64,000 nucleotides of DNA from positions 1 through 64,000 of the forward strand of contig CANRQE010000002.1 of assembly GCA_947632705.1 (NCBI GenBank), in the 5' to 3' direction. Each line of letters starts with the position of its first letter. The first letter of the stretch is position 1. The notes under the pieces are model-generated. The model was given only the letters and a program-made list of their open reading frames with translations, made no database searches and was not told the DNA's origin. Shown here in pieces: positions 51,174 through 61,362 of the stretch. This DNA comes from an uncultured Coprococcus sp. (GTDB lineage: Bacteria; Bacillota; Clostridia; Lachnospirales; Lachnospiraceae). The translations under genes were made by a program, and so were the position numbers.

Positions 51174-52526
51174 TCATTCACGATCGCAAAGCGGGATATA
51201 GTCTTCTTCCGTCACAATACTCTGATAGGCCGGACGTATGATTTTGTCCACATTAATCAGCTCTTCAATCCGGTGTGCGCACCAGCCCACAATTCTCGCC
51301 ATTGCAAACAGCGGTGTATACAATTCTGACGGAATATCTAACATACTGTAAACAAACCCACTGTAAAAATCCACATTTGCGCTGACCCCTTTATAGATCT
51401 TTCTCTTTTTCGCGATTACTTCCGGTGCCAGACGTTCAATCATGGAATATAAGGCATAATCCTCTTCTCTTCCTTTTGCCACTGCCAATTTTTCCACAAA
51501 GCTTTTAAAAACAACGGCCCTCGGATCGGAAATGGAATAAACGGCATGTCCCATACCATAAATCAATCCCTTTTTATCAAATGCGTTTTTATCCACCAGA
51601 GCCTCCAGATATGCGGCAACTGCCTCATCGTCTGTCAAATCGGAAACATGCTCCTTCAGATCCTGAATCATGTTTACTACCTTGATATTTGCTCCGCCAT
51701 GCTTTGGCCCTTTTAGCGAAGAAAGCGCAGCCGCGATGACGGAATACGTATCTGAACCTGCAGACGATACCACCCTGGTTGTAAATGTTGAATTATTGCC
51801 GCCGCCATGCTCCATATGCAGGATCAATGCAATATCCAGCACTTTTGCTTCAATTTCCGAATAGGACTTGTCCGGTCTTAACATCCGCAGAATATTCTCT
51901 GCAGTTGAAATCGTGGTATCCGGTCGGTGAATATAAAAGCTTTCATTATTCTCTGCGTGATTGTACGCATGGTACCCATACACGGCAAACATCGGAAACA
52001 CACTGATTAACATAATACTCTGGCGAATAACATTACTGATACTCACATCCGATACCTTATTGTCATAGGAGGCCAGAGTCAGAATACTTTTTGTCATGGA
52101 ATTCATGATATCCCTGCTCGGAGCCTTCATAATCACATCTCTGACAAAATTGGAAGGAAGCGTCCTGCTTTCTCCGGCTAATTTTTCAAATTCTTCCAGC
52201 TGTACGACATTTGGCAGACTTCCAAACAACAACAGATATTCTATTTCTTCAAATCCAAAGCCGCCTCGCCTGGATACCCCGTTTACCAGATCAAAAATAT
52301 GATATCCCCTGTAATATAATTCCCCGTCGCACGGCTCCATTACCCCATCTACCAGCCTGGAGGAAACGATTTTGGAAATATCGGTAATTCCCGATATCAC
52401 TCCTTTTCCGTTTTTATCTCTTAATCCCTTTTTTACTCCATACGTATCATATAATTCCGGCGGAATTTTCTCTTTTGAAATACAAATATCTGCATATTCT
52501 TTCCATTTCTTTCCGTTTAATGCCAT
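51174..52526 (-). CDS. Citrate synthase
   Basis: LYYRGYHIFDLV; HMEHGGGNNSTFTTRVVSSAGSDTYSVIAAALSSLKGPKHGGAN; GMGHAVYSISDPRA. Confidence 0.93.
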   Translation of the reverse strand: MALNGKKWKEYADICISKEKIPPELYDTYGVKKGLRDKNGKGVISGITDISKIVSSRLVDGVMEPCDGELYYRGYHIFDLVNGVSRRGGFGFEEIEYLLLFGSLPNVVQLEEFEKLAGESRTLPSNFVRDVIMKAPSRDIMNSMTKSILTLASYDNKVSDVSISNVIRQSIMLISVFPMFAVYGYHAYNHAENNESFYIHRPDTTISTAENILRMLRPDKSYSEIEAKVLDIALILHMEHGGGNNSTFTTRVVSSAGSDTYSVIAAALSSLKGPKHGGANIKVVNMIQDLKEHVSDLTDDEAVAAYLEALVDKNAFDKKGLIYGMGHAVYSISDPRAVVFKSFVEKLAVAKGREEDYALYSMIERLAPEVIAKKRKIYKGVSANVDFYSGFVYSMLDIPSELYTPLFAMARIVGWCAHRIEELINVDKIIRPAYQSIVTEEDYIPLCDRE

Positions 52527-52613
52527 AAGCTTCTCCTTTTCTTTTTATTTTTCTGCGCTTCCATCTTACGTCAGCTCTCTGTCTGTAAAAGACTCCGTGA
52601 CCGGGCAGAACGG

Positions 52614-53582
52614 TTATTCCACCAGCCCATACTTTAACATATAATTATACAATGCGCCGATTTTATTGGAATCATTGCCAAATTTACAGTTTTCAATTCT
52701 GATATCCTTAATCAGCCGCGTCAGATTTTTCAGTTTGTCCGCATAACGTCTGATGCCCTCTAAAAATGCCGGCTGTGCACTGATTCCGCCTCCGATCAGA
52801 ATCACATCCGGATCTATAATCAAAGACAAATTATAGCACTGCTTTGCAATATTAAAATACAGATCCTCCAAGGCATCTATGGCAATCGGATCCCCCTTCT
52901 GTGCCCATTCATATACAAGTTCTCCCGTAACCGTATCCGGATCCAGATTCTTTTTTCCTGCCACCTTATCACACAGGGCGGCAACAGAACATCCGCCGGA
53001 TAAAATCATTTTTCCTGCCCTGATTCTTTCTTTTGCAGTCCCGGCATCATCGATATTGACCAGATCTTCCAGATCCTGCCGGTTCAGGTTATCCGCCATA
53101 TAAGATAATTCCCCTGCGATCATACGGTTTCCTCTATGTACATGCCGGTCAATCACGATACCGCCGCCCACTCCGGTTCCGATGATCATGAGACAGGCGT
53201 TGGTACAATCCTTTGCATTCCCCATCCATACCTCAGCCAGAGCGGCACACTTGGCATCATTCTCCATGGCCACCGGTATATGATCGCATTTTTCGGACAG
53301 GATATCCGCCACATGCACCTCATGCAAAAACGGCAGGGCTCCGCCGACATAGACAATTCCGTTTTCCACATCAATCTGCCCCGGAAGGCTTAACGCAATC
53401 CCTTCAATCTGTTGTTTCTGCTTATATTGCCCGTATATTGCAACCAATGATGCAAGAAAGGTGTCAGCATTATCCTCTGCCTTGTTTTTAGTCGGCATCT
53501 TATGTTTTTCTACGATCCTTCCATCCATCGTCATTAACGCATATTTTACAAATGTTCCGCCAATATCAAATACCAAATACAT
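52614..53582 (-). CDS. ROK family sugar kinase/regulator
   Basis: YLVFDIGGTFVKYALM; MIIGTGVGGGIVIDRHVHRGNRMIAGELSYM. Confidence 0.9.
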   Translation of the reverse strand: MYLVFDIGGTFVKYALMTMDGRIVEKHKMPTKNKAEDNADTFLASLVAIYGQYKQKQQIEGIALSLPGQIDVENGIVYVGGALPFLHEVHVADILSEKCDHIPVAMENDAKCAALAEVWMGNAKDCTNACLMIIGTGVGGGIVIDRHVHRGNRMIAGELSYMADNLNRQDLEDLVNIDDAGTAKERIRAGKMILSGGCSVAALCDKVAGKKNLDPDTVTGELVYEWAQKGDPIAIDALEDLYFNIAKQCYNLSLIIDPDVILIGGGISAQPAFLEGIRRYADKLKNLTRLIKDIRIENCKFGNDSNKIGALYNYMLKYGLVE

Positions 53583-54492
53583 CCTCGTTCTCCTGATCTA
53601 TATATTCACAAGCCGCAAGTGCGGCTACGGCACCATCTGCGACAGCCGTTGTCAGCTGTTTGATTTTTTTCGTTCTGCAGTCTCCGGCCGTAAAAATTCC
53701 CGGAGCATTCGTCACACAATCCTCTCCTGCCCGGATATAGCCGCCGTTATCCAGCTGTACCAGATCTGCAAAGGCCTGATTCTCCGGTTCCTGACCAATC
53801 GCAACAAATAATCCGGCCACATCTATTTTTTGTCTGATCTTCTGCCCGTCCTCCACGGTAATGGCTTCCAGCCGGTTCATTCCGTGTAACTCTACAACCC
53901 GGCTGTTTAAGATAAATACTACATTCCGTCTGGCTTCCAGCACCTTCCTCTTACCGGCTTCTCCGCGAAATGTCTCCCTTCTGTGGATCAGATAAACCGT
54001 TTCACAATCATTGGACAAAAACAAGGCATCGTCTAAAGCGGTATTGCCGCCGCCGACAACGGCAACTTTTTTTCCCCGGAAAAAGGCGCCGTCACAAGTC
54101 GCGCAATAGGACACGCCTGCGCCGATGAGTCTCTGCTCATCCGGCAGTCCTAACATCCTGTTTTTTGCACCCGTTGCAATAATGACTGCGCGAGCCTGAT
54201 ACTGTTCCTCTTTCGTCTGTACCTCTTTATAAGTCCTACAGGTACGGATTCCCGTCACCTGACGATATTCTACTTTTACGCCCAGCTCTGTGGCCTGTTC
54301 ATACAGATTTGTTGCAAACTCATATCCTGAGATATGCCGGATTGCCGGATAGTTTTCTATTTCCGTCGTATTAACAATCTGTCCTCCATACATATTGCCT
54401 TCCAGAACCAATACGGTTCTTCCTGCCCTTGCCGCATAGATTCCGGCTGTCAGTCCGGCCGTTCCTGCTCCTATAATGATGATATCATACAT
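53566..54492 (-). CDS. trxB: Thioredoxin-disulfide reductase
   Basis: IIGAGTAGLTAGIYAARAGR; SYCATCDGAFFRGKKVAVVGGGNTALDDAL. Confidence 0.93.
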   Translation of the reverse strand: MYDIIIIGAGTAGLTAGIYAARAGRTVLVLEGNMYGGQIVNTTEIENYPAIRHISGYEFATNLYEQATELGVKVEYRQVTGIRTCRTYKEVQTKEEQYQARAVIIATGAKNRMLGLPDEQRLIGAGVSYCATCDGAFFRGKKVAVVGGGNTALDDALFLSNDCETVYLIHRRETFRGEAGKRKVLEARRNVVFILNSRVVELHGMNRLEAITVEDGQKIRQKIDVAGLFVAIGQEPENQAFADLVQLDNGGYIRAGEDCVTNAPGIFTAGDCRTKKIKQLTTAVADGAVAALAACEYIDQENEDVFGI

Positions 54493-54616
54493 ATCCTTTT
54501 TCTCCTACTATTTTTTATTTTTTTAAGATATATGTATTGTCTATCGTTTTCTTTATAATGATACCATAAAATTCGGGTTTCTGCACGGTCCGTCTGTACA
54601 GATCATTGCAGTAAAC

Positions 54617-54647
54617 AAAAAACTACCTGCAATGCAGATAGTTTTTT
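54617..54647 (-). terminator. Rho-independent terminator (vanW-family gene)
   Basis: AAAAAACTACCTGCAATGCAGATAGTTTTTT. Confidence 0.8.
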
Positions 54648-54669
54648 CGAATTTCATTCTATCCGGATA

Positions 54670-56334
54670 TCATTCAGTCTGCGGAGATTCTGCAGCCGCA
54701 GGTGCTTCCGTCGTTCCCGGAGCTTCTGTAGAAGTCGGCTTATCCGGATTCTCCTTTTCCGGACTTTCTCCTTCCGAAGGCTGCTCTTCCGTATCCTCCG
54801 TCTCTTCCGGTTCCTTCGTTCCTACCAGGACAATCTCATCTCTCCTGTCATAGTGGCTGGTAGATTCCGCATTACTGGATATCAGATTGCCGTCGCCGTC
54901 ATAAACGCTTCGGTAAGTCTGTACCGTATATGCCGGAATACCCGTAACCTTTGTTTCCTCCTCACCGATTTCTAATGTATCGTCCTCCTCTTGAACGACT
55001 TTGTATTCCTCCACGCCAATCGTTTCACTGGAAAGCTTCACGGAAAAGTCCTCGGTTTTTGTTCCGTAAATTGTACAGGTAACAACACTGTCTCCATAGG
55101 AAGCTTTTATCTTGATCGGAAAATCCGTGTCATTGCAGAATCTGTAATCCGGACCGCCCCAGGAAACCGTTGCATCAAAGCCGGCTCCCACATATGCGGA
55201 AATATACGGATGACAATGTCTTTCATCGATTTCCAGATTTGCATAAAGACACGCATTGTATAAGGTTGAAGACACCTGACAGATACCGCCGCCGACTTCA
55301 TCAACGGATTCTCCGTTGACATAGGACGGAGCTGCCAGAAAGCCGTTTGCTACCGTGCGCTCGCCTACAACATTATTAAAGGAAAACTCTTCTCCCGGAA
55401 GCAGAATGGTATCATTACAATGAAGCGCTGCAAGCTCCACATTTGCTTTTCGATTAGAGGTTCCGCTGACATTGGTACTGAAGGTACCCATCCTATCCCG
55501 GAACAGACATTCCCTGTATTCCTCCGTTGTCATCGGAGGATCCGTATATTGAAGCGGAATCTGAACCTGCTCTCCATCCTGCGCCTCCTCTAACATTCGT
55601 TTTGCCGCTTCCAGATCAAAGCTGACCCCTTTTACCGCCTCCACAACTGCATAATCCTTCGCAGGATCCAGTGTCGCATTGACCGGTTCAGTATGAATTT
55701 CCTGATAAATGGCCTCAATATCCACATCTCCGTAAATGAGCGGACAATCCAGTACAGTATCGTACGCCCCGGCAAGAATAATCTCCTCCATCCGGGAAAC
55801 AAGCGTATCCCTGTCCACTACATAAGCACCCCGTCCTTTATGCACGATGAGATTGTCTCCTGTAATTTCATAGCCCTTATCATCTAACGGAATCGAAGTA
55901 TCCAAACCGGACTGAACAATTGACTGATACAGGAGTTCCGCATTCTTTAACTCCGGTATCAGCTCATATTGCTGCTCCTTAAATAATGCTGCAATGAACC
56001 GGATTCCCCTGCCCCAAAAAGCATGGCTGTCCTGAAGAGATTTTTCTACTGCATCCATTACATGCATATTGAGCGCATCTTCAATCACGACATGATGCAC
56101 TTCATTCTCCAGTGTAACATCAATATGCACGTTTTCATATTCTGTTTTAAACTGCTCACTGACTGCCAAAGCCGCTTCCTCTGCCGTCATACCGCTGACA
56201 TCTATGCCGTTGATATTCGTATTCGGATAGAACTTTTTTCTGCCTACGATCCCGCAAAAGATCAGATAACAAATGATCAGGGCAAGTATCACGCTGCAGA
56301 TTCGCAGCAGCTTCAGCTTTGCTGATTGACTCAT
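54670..56334 (-). CDS. VanW family protein
   Basis: LLPGEEFSFNNVVGERTVANGFLAAPSYVNGESVDEVGGGICQVSSTLYNACLYANLEIDERHCH. Confidence 0.93.
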   Translation of the reverse strand: MSQSAKLKLLRICSVILALIICYLIFCGIVGRKKFYPNTNINGIDVSGMTAEEAALAVSEQFKTEYENVHIDVTLENEVHHVVIEDALNMHVMDAVEKSLQDSHAFWGRGIRFIAALFKEQQYELIPELKNAELLYQSIVQSGLDTSIPLDDKGYEITGDNLIVHKGRGAYVVDRDTLVSRMEEIILAGAYDTVLDCPLIYGDVDIEAIYQEIHTEPVNATLDPAKDYAVVEAVKGVSFDLEAAKRMLEEAQDGEQVQIPLQYTDPPMTTEEYRECLFRDRMGTFSTNVSGTSNRKANVELAALHCNDTILLPGEEFSFNNVVGERTVANGFLAAPSYVNGESVDEVGGGICQVSSTLYNACLYANLEIDERHCHPYISAYVGAGFDATVSWGGPDYRFCNDTDFPIKIKASYGDSVVTCTIYGTKTEDFSVKLSSETIGVEEYKVVQEEDDTLEIGEEETKVTGIPAYTVQTYRSVYDGDGNLISSNAESTSHYDRRDEIVLVGTKEPEETEDTEEQPSEGESPEKENPDKPTSTEAPGTTEAPAAAESPQTE

Positions 56335-56444
56335 TTATTTCACTCCGGATGATTATATTTTAAAACTTATGTAAACTAATAAAGCTCCTGTTTTTTTTAA
56401 AGTAACATAGTCATTTTTAGATGTCAATATCTGTTTTGCTTAAA

Positions 56445-56467
56445 ACCCGGCAGATTCGCCGGGTATG
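56445..56467. terminator. Hairpin/tandem terminator candidate
   Basis: ACCCGGC agattc GCCGGGT with flanking T-runs. Confidence 0.55.
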
Positions 56468-56490
56468 TTTTTTCCCATTCTTTAAAATGC

Positions 56491-56517
56491 AAAAAAGGCT
56501 GTCACAGCAGCCTTTTT
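56491..56517 (-). terminator. Rho-independent terminator after spoVAC
   Basis: AAAAAGGCTG tcacag CAGCCTTTTT. Confidence 0.88.
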
Positions 56518-56532
56518 GGAAACCCATAACAG

Positions 56533-57012
56533 TTACACGATTCCAATCATGATACAGATCCAATAAATCATTCCCATGATCCAGCTGGTTAATACGCCAT
56601 ATAAGATAACCGGTCCTGCTATGGTAAACGCTTTTACACCTTTTCCGAATACTTCACCCTCCGTCTGAAACTCCACAATCGGAGCGCAGACGCCATTTGC
56701 AAATCCGGTAATCGGAACCAGGGCTCCTGCGCCGCCGAATTTTGCAATTTTTTTATACAGATTCAAACTGGTCAGAATGACACTGCACAGTACAAGTATC
56801 ATGGATACATATCCGGATGCGTCCTCCTCGTTGATTCCCATTCCTTTGATCAGTGCCAGAATTCCCTGCCCGATCGTACATATCACTCCGCCTACCAGAA
56901 ATGCCCACAGGCAATTCTTTACCGTGTTGGAAGTCGGCGTTACATTTTGAACATAAATATTATAATCCTGTTCCTTTGGTTCATATCGCATTGTTGTTTC
57001 CTCACAATCCAT
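56533..57012 (-). CDS. spoVAC: Stage V sporulation protein AC
   Basis: NCLWAFLVGGVICTIGQGILALIKGMGINEEDASGYVSMILV...FGGAGALVPITGFANGV. Confidence 0.93.
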   Translation of the reverse strand: MDCEETTMRYEPKEQDYNIYVQNVTPTSNTVKNCLWAFLVGGVICTIGQGILALIKGMGINEEDASGYVSMILVLCSVILTSLNLYKKIAKFGGAGALVPITGFANGVCAPIVEFQTEGEVFGKGVKAFTIAGPVILYGVLTSWIMGMIYWICIMIGIV

Positions 57013-57421
57013 TGGCTGTCAATCCTATTATGGAGCCAATCATTTTTCCTGCTGCTACAGCATAAATGACATAGGGAAGATACCTACGCAAATAAAATCT
57101 TCTTGAAATAATCGGGAATACATTCAAAACCTCTGCCAATGCACCGATCAGGCATCCGGTAAAGATACCTCCAAACAAGGTAATCACTGCCAGTCCGATC
57201 TGGGTAACCGGAATTCTTATGTTAAAAATATAAATGACATTGGCGAGAGAAGCCCCATAGGTCAGAAGACATTCAATCAGAATATAATGTCTGTTTCCTT
57301 TTACCTTTTCCAACAGCTTCGGATAGACGCCAATTAAGGAAATAAAAGCAAAATACCCGCCTGCAATCACGGCACCTCCCGCAAAAGCGGCAATTGCAAG
57401 ACATACATGTCTAATCAGCAT
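57002..57421 (-). CDS. spoVAB: Stage V sporulation protein AB
   Basis: AFAGGAVIAGGYFAFISLIGVYPKLLEK...GGIFTGCLIGALAEVLNVFPII; start trimmed. Confidence 0.88.
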   Translation of the reverse strand: MLIRHVCLAIAAFAGGAVIAGGYFAFISLIGVYPKLLEKVKGNRHYILIECLLTYGASLANVIYIFNIRIPVTQIGLAVITLFGGIFTGCLIGALAEVLNVFPIISRRFYLRRYLPYVIYAVAAGKMIGSIIGLTANGL

Positions 57422-58037
57422 CCCTGACATCCTTCTTTCTCTCTGCATCCACGATAATTGCCTGGTTGACCTGCTGCTCATACTGTCGCATCTGAACCTG
57501 CAGCGGTGTAGGATCATCCATAAATTTTTTATTCACTCCGTGATTGAAAAATACGACAATACCGATTAACAGACCGACGGAGTATGCAATCCCGGCAATC
57601 TTACTTCCGGCCTCACTGTCCCCGACAAACAGATTCTGTAACAAATCCAGCTGTCCTACCAGATTCACGTCGGAATTATAGGATACAATGGAGAATCCTG
57701 CGCCTAAAAATGCGATCAGACAAACCAGTATAAATTTTAAAATCTGCTTGACTCTGTCAGACGGATCATATGTTTTATAATATACGATCACTTCCGGTAC
57801 GCCGAGGTTCACAATCTGGCAATCCTTGCACCGTTTCTGTATCTCCTCAATAATATCCAATGAGGAAATAACCTGTTGGCCCTGTTTTACATGACTGAAC
57901 GTCATAAGCTCGATCTTCTCAACCTCATATTTGATATCAGGGTTCTCGCAAATGACCTTGGATACATCCTTGATGGTTACTTTTCTGTTTTCTGCCAATA
58001 CGCTTTCGCTGAGTTTGATATATATAACATAAGCCAT
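57411..58037 (-). CDS. spoVAA: Stage V sporulation protein AA
   Basis: VYIKL-type start (MAYVIYIKLSESVLAENRKVTIKDVSKVICENPDI); position between sigF and spoVAB. Confidence 0.87.
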   Translation of the reverse strand: MAYVIYIKLSESVLAENRKVTIKDVSKVICENPDIKYEVEKIELMTFSHVKQGQQVISSLDIIEEIQKRCKDCQIVNLGVPEVIVYYKTYDPSDRVKQILKFILVCLIAFLGAGFSIVSYNSDVNLVGQLDLLQNLFVGDSEAGSKIAGIAYSVGLLIGIVVFFNHGVNKKFMDDPTPLQVQMRQYEQQVNQAIIVDAERKKDVRDAD

Positions 58038-58112
58038 GAAAATATTCCTCTGGTTCAAGTTTTTTCTATACCTTTAGATTCTCCATTTTCACGGCTTTTA
58101 TAATTCCAATAT

Positions 58113-58805
58113 TTAACTTTCATTTTCCACCTTTTTTCTCATGCCTGTCAGAATTCTTTTTTCCATCCGGCTGACCTGAACCTGACTGATTCCCATAATC
58201 TGTCCGGTTTCCGACTGCGTCCGGTCTTCAAAGAAGCGCAGACGTATCAGCCGCTGTTCCTCCTCATTTAATTCATTTAACATTTGATCCAGCAGAACGC
58301 GGTCTACCAGTTCCTCACTGTATTCCTCCTGCCTTGCCATTACGCCGGGAACATCTAACGACTCAACCTCTAAGCCCGCTTCCATTGCCATTACAATTTC
58401 TTCTTCAGGGATCGACAGCATAGCCGCAATTTCCGAAATCCCCGGTTCTGTTCCCTTTTCCTGTAAAATCTTCTGTCTGCAGTTTTCCGCACGGATATGA
58501 AGCTCCCTGAGGCTTCTGCTCACCTTAATAGCTCCATTGTCTCTGAGAAATCTGCGGATTTCTCCCTGTATCAATGGTACGGCATATGTGGAAAACCGGA
58601 CCTGATAGTCCAGATCAAACCGATGAATACATTTTAACAGACCGATACATCCAATCTGAAATAAATCCTCAACATCATAGCCTCTGCCAGTAAATCTTCT
58701 CGCAATACTCCAGACCAAAGCAAGATTCTGCTCGATCAGTTTCTCCTTTGCTCTGTCATCACCTTCTTTGGCACGAATAAGTAGCTCCAGATTATCTTCC
58801 ATCAA
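58113..58805 (-). CDS. sigF: RNA polymerase sporulation sigma factor SigF
   Basis: NLALVWSIARRFTGRGYDVEDLFQIGCIGLLKCIHRFD...FSTYAVPLIQGEIRRFLRDNGAIKVSRSLRE. Confidence 0.95.
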   Translation of the reverse strand: MMEDNLELLIRAKEGDDRAKEKLIEQNLALVWSIARRFTGRGYDVEDLFQIGCIGLLKCIHRFDLDYQVRFSTYAVPLIQGEIRRFLRDNGAIKVSRSLRELHIRAENCRQKILQEKGTEPGISEIAAMLSIPEEEIVMAMEAGLEVESLDVPGVMARQEEYSEELVDRVLLDQMLNELNEEEQRLIRLRFFEDRTQSETGQIMGISQVQVSRMEKRILTGMRKKVENES

Positions 58806-59251
58806 TACTGCTCCCGCTCTACTCCGATTTCTTTTTTCATCATGACGGTCGTACCCTTCCCCGGCTCCGATTCCACTTTTAATTCATCCATAAATGCTTC
58901 CATAAATGAAAAGCCCATACCGGAACGGTTTTCTTCCTTTTTAGTCGTATACATAGGCTCCATTGCCTGTCTGACATCAGAAATCCCACATCCGAAGTCC
59001 TGAATTTCCAAAAACAGGGTCCTGTTTTCTATGTACGCATGAATTACGATCTTTCCGGCTCCGTTTTCGTATCCATGTATAATGGAATTGGTAACTGCCT
59101 CCGATACGGCGGTTTTGACATCTGATACCTCCTCCAGATTCGGATTTGTCCTTGTCAGAAAAGCGGCAACCACCACTCTGGCAAAGCTTTCATTTTTTGG
59201 GTCACTCCCAAATTCGATCAGCATTTCGTTTTTATCCATTTTCTTCTCCAT
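58802..59251 (-). CDS. spoIIAB: Anti-sigma F factor SpoIIAB
   Basis: EVSDVKTAVSEAVTNSIIHGYEN; histidine-kinase-type ATPase motifs GCGISD, GMGFSFME. Confidence 0.95.
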   Translation of the reverse strand: MEKKMDKNEMLIEFGSDPKNESFARVVVAAFLTRTNPNLEEVSDVKTAVSEAVTNSIIHGYENGAGKIVIHAYIENRTLFLEIQDFGCGISDVRQAMEPMYTTKKEENRSGMGFSFMEAFMDELKVESEPGKGTTVMMKKEIGVEREQY

Positions 59252-59278
59252 CTTTCTCCCTTTCTATGGGTATATTTC

Positions 59279-59617
59279 TTACATATGCATGCTTCTGTAG
59301 GCATCCTCCAGGGAATCTGTCTTTTTTACAATGCGATAGATACCGGACATGGAAAGAATTTTTTCCATCCGTTCATTGACACTTAAAACATACGCACTGC
59401 CGCCTCTGTCATACACATCCCGGAACCGTCTGGTAATCAGTCCGATTCCGGAGCTGTCCATAAACCGCGTTTTTTTGAAATCAAAAATGACATATTTCAC
59501 CCGTTTATCGGCAAACATTTCATCCGTATCACCGATAATCTTACCTGCCCTGTAATCATCTACCTCCTCCGGCAGACTGATAATGACAGTATCCCCTATT
59601 TTTTCATAATTATTCAT
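59279..59617 (-). CDS. spoIIAA: Anti-sigma F factor antagonist SpoIIAA
   Basis: STAS domain, FDFKKTRFMDSSGIGLITRRFRDV; start at MNNYEK. Confidence 0.93.
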   Translation of the reverse strand: MNNYEKIGDTVIISLPEEVDDYRAGKIIGDTDEMFADKRVKYVIFDFKKTRFMDSSGIGLITRRFRDVYDRGGSAYVLSVNERMEKILSMSGIYRIVKKTDSLEDAYRSMHM

Positions 59618-59702
59618 AAAAAACGATCCTTTCTGCAGGCAAAAAACGGAAAATAAGATGGTACCTGTCCGTACAACCAGCCTGCCGTTATTTATTCGGA
59701 CA

Positions 59703-59737
59703 AAAAAAGACAAATGGTATATTTCCATTTGTCTTTT
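59703..59737. terminator. Rho-independent terminator
   Basis: AAAAGACAAATGG tatatt TCCATTTGTCTTTT. Confidence 0.85.
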
Positions 59738-59782
59738 GTAAATTCCTGATGTGCTATTGATTCAACATTCCTGCTCCGGGTT

Positions 59783-61201
59783 CTATCCTGTTACGCCAGA
59801 TGCATCTGTGCTTTCTTCCGATTCTTCGTCTTCCGCACTGTCTGCTTCTTCGTCTTCCGGCCGCGCTCCGGTTCCATCTTCCGTAGTTGCCGGTAAGCCT
59901 TCGCCTCCATAAGAAACGGCAATCGTATAATATGCGGAATTCGGACACCGTTCTACCAGAGCTGAAAACGCTTCCTTTGCCTGCGTCGTATTTCCCACAT
60001 TCAAATGACACATTCCTTTATAGAACAAAATCACATCATTATCCGGATAATCTTCCATCAAGCGGTTCAGATCGGAAACGGCGCTGTCGTAATCCTCGTT
60101 ATAATATTTGTTCAGCGCCTGCTGCAGGGTAACCTTATCCTCATCTGGCAAAACTGCTTTCTGTGCATCTTCATAGCTGCCAAGCCGCCGGTTCAGATCG
60201 GAAATCTGCGTTTCATAATCGGATACATCCTGATTCAGATCTTCTATGGATGCCTCTAAGGTAGATATTTCCACATTTTTTGCAGCAATTGCTTCACTGA
60301 ATCCAATCTTCAGATCCCGATTGTCACTTTCCATATTCTTATCCCTGTGCGGAATGACCAGAAATCCCATAACTGCCAGTCCAAGTACAAGTCCTGCAAT
60401 CACATAGGCAATGGAATATTTATAAAAATTAATATCCTTATAGCGTCCGACCGGTACCGGTTCTCCGTTTAAATCCACATTATCAGGCTCCACATAAGCT
60501 CTCGGCTGGTCCTCTACAAACAACAGATCCGCATCATAATCATCCTCCGGAAAATCCCGGAAATCCATAATCTCGTCATCACTGTGCCCCATATCATTAA
60601 AATATCTGACAGCAAGCGGATTCGTTCTGTCGATTTTGATAACCCGTTTTAATGCTTTTCTGGCTTTCTCATATCTTCCTTCATCAATAAACAAAAGAGC
60701 AAGGAGCAGGTATCCGTTTACAAATTTCGGATTTTCGGCCAGGACCTTCCGAAGCTGAATAAACGCCAGATCTTTGCTTCCCTGCTTTGCATAAGCAAGC
60801 GCCTGATTATATTTTCTCGCCACGATATTGGCTGACTCCAGCTTATGCGGATTGGACTTGACCTCTTTGATATATCGCTTTGCCACATTCCTTCCACTGA
60901 AATAATTCACGCTGACCACCCAATGGCTCAGCGCAAGTACCACTTCTCCTGTCTCATAATAGATCAGTCCCAGAAGATTACGGGCATCAATATTCATTTT
61001 ATCGTATTTCAACGCATTCTGCAAAGCCTCTTTTGCACCTGTCATATCACGGACTCTTGCCTTATCCAGACCGATATTATAATAATATTTCGAGGTATTG
61101 AGCGCCTTATTCACATATTCACTTTTCAGACCACACTGGCTGCAGTAACCTGTAACCAGAATGGTTCCTCCACACCGTTTACAATTCAATACATCTGCCA
61201 T
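59783..61201 (-). CDS. Zinc-ribbon/TPR membrane protein
   Basis: CKRCGG...CSQCG N-terminus, TPR repeats, one TM (YSIAYVIAGLVLGLAVMGFLVI), coiled coil, second TPR set, acidic tail. Confidence 0.8.
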   Translation of the reverse strand: MADVLNCKRCGGTILVTGYCSQCGLKSEYVNKALNTSKYYYNIGLDKARVRDMTGAKEALQNALKYDKMNIDARNLLGLIYYETGEVVLALSHWVVSVNYFSGRNVAKRYIKEVKSNPHKLESANIVARKYNQALAYAKQGSKDLAFIQLRKVLAENPKFVNGYLLLALLFIDEGRYEKARKALKRVIKIDRTNPLAVRYFNDMGHSDDEIMDFRDFPEDDYDADLLFVEDQPRAYVEPDNVDLNGEPVPVGRYKDINFYKYSIAYVIAGLVLGLAVMGFLVIPHRDKNMESDNRDLKIGFSEAIAAKNVEISTLEASIEDLNQDVSDYETQISDLNRRLGSYEDAQKAVLPDEDKVTLQQALNKYYNEDYDSAVSDLNRLMEDYPDNDVILFYKGMCHLNVGNTTQAKEAFSALVERCPNSAYYTIAVSYGGEGLPATTEDGTGARPEDEEADSAEDEESEESTDASGVTG

Positions 61202-61202
61202 A

Positions 61203-61349
61203 TTACCGTTCTGTCTCCCTGGCAACTCTCATCATTTCCTGCATGATATCCGTGATATCCTTCAGATCATTACTGTAAATTGCATCTTCCGCCTGGTCCA
61301 GTTCCAGAGCCGGACGGAATTTTTTTACTTCCTCGTCAAAGTTTATCAT
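61203..61349 (-). CDS. 48-aa small protein
   Basis: MINFDEEVKKFRPALELDQAEDAIYSNDLKDITDIMQEMMRVARETER; RBS-like aggag upstream, fills the gap between folC and the TPR gene; below the ORF-track size limit. Confidence 0.6.
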   Translation of the reverse strand: MINFDEEVKKFRPALELDQAEDAIYSNDLKDITDIMQEMMRVARETER

Positions 61350-61362
61350 ACTTACTCCTCCA

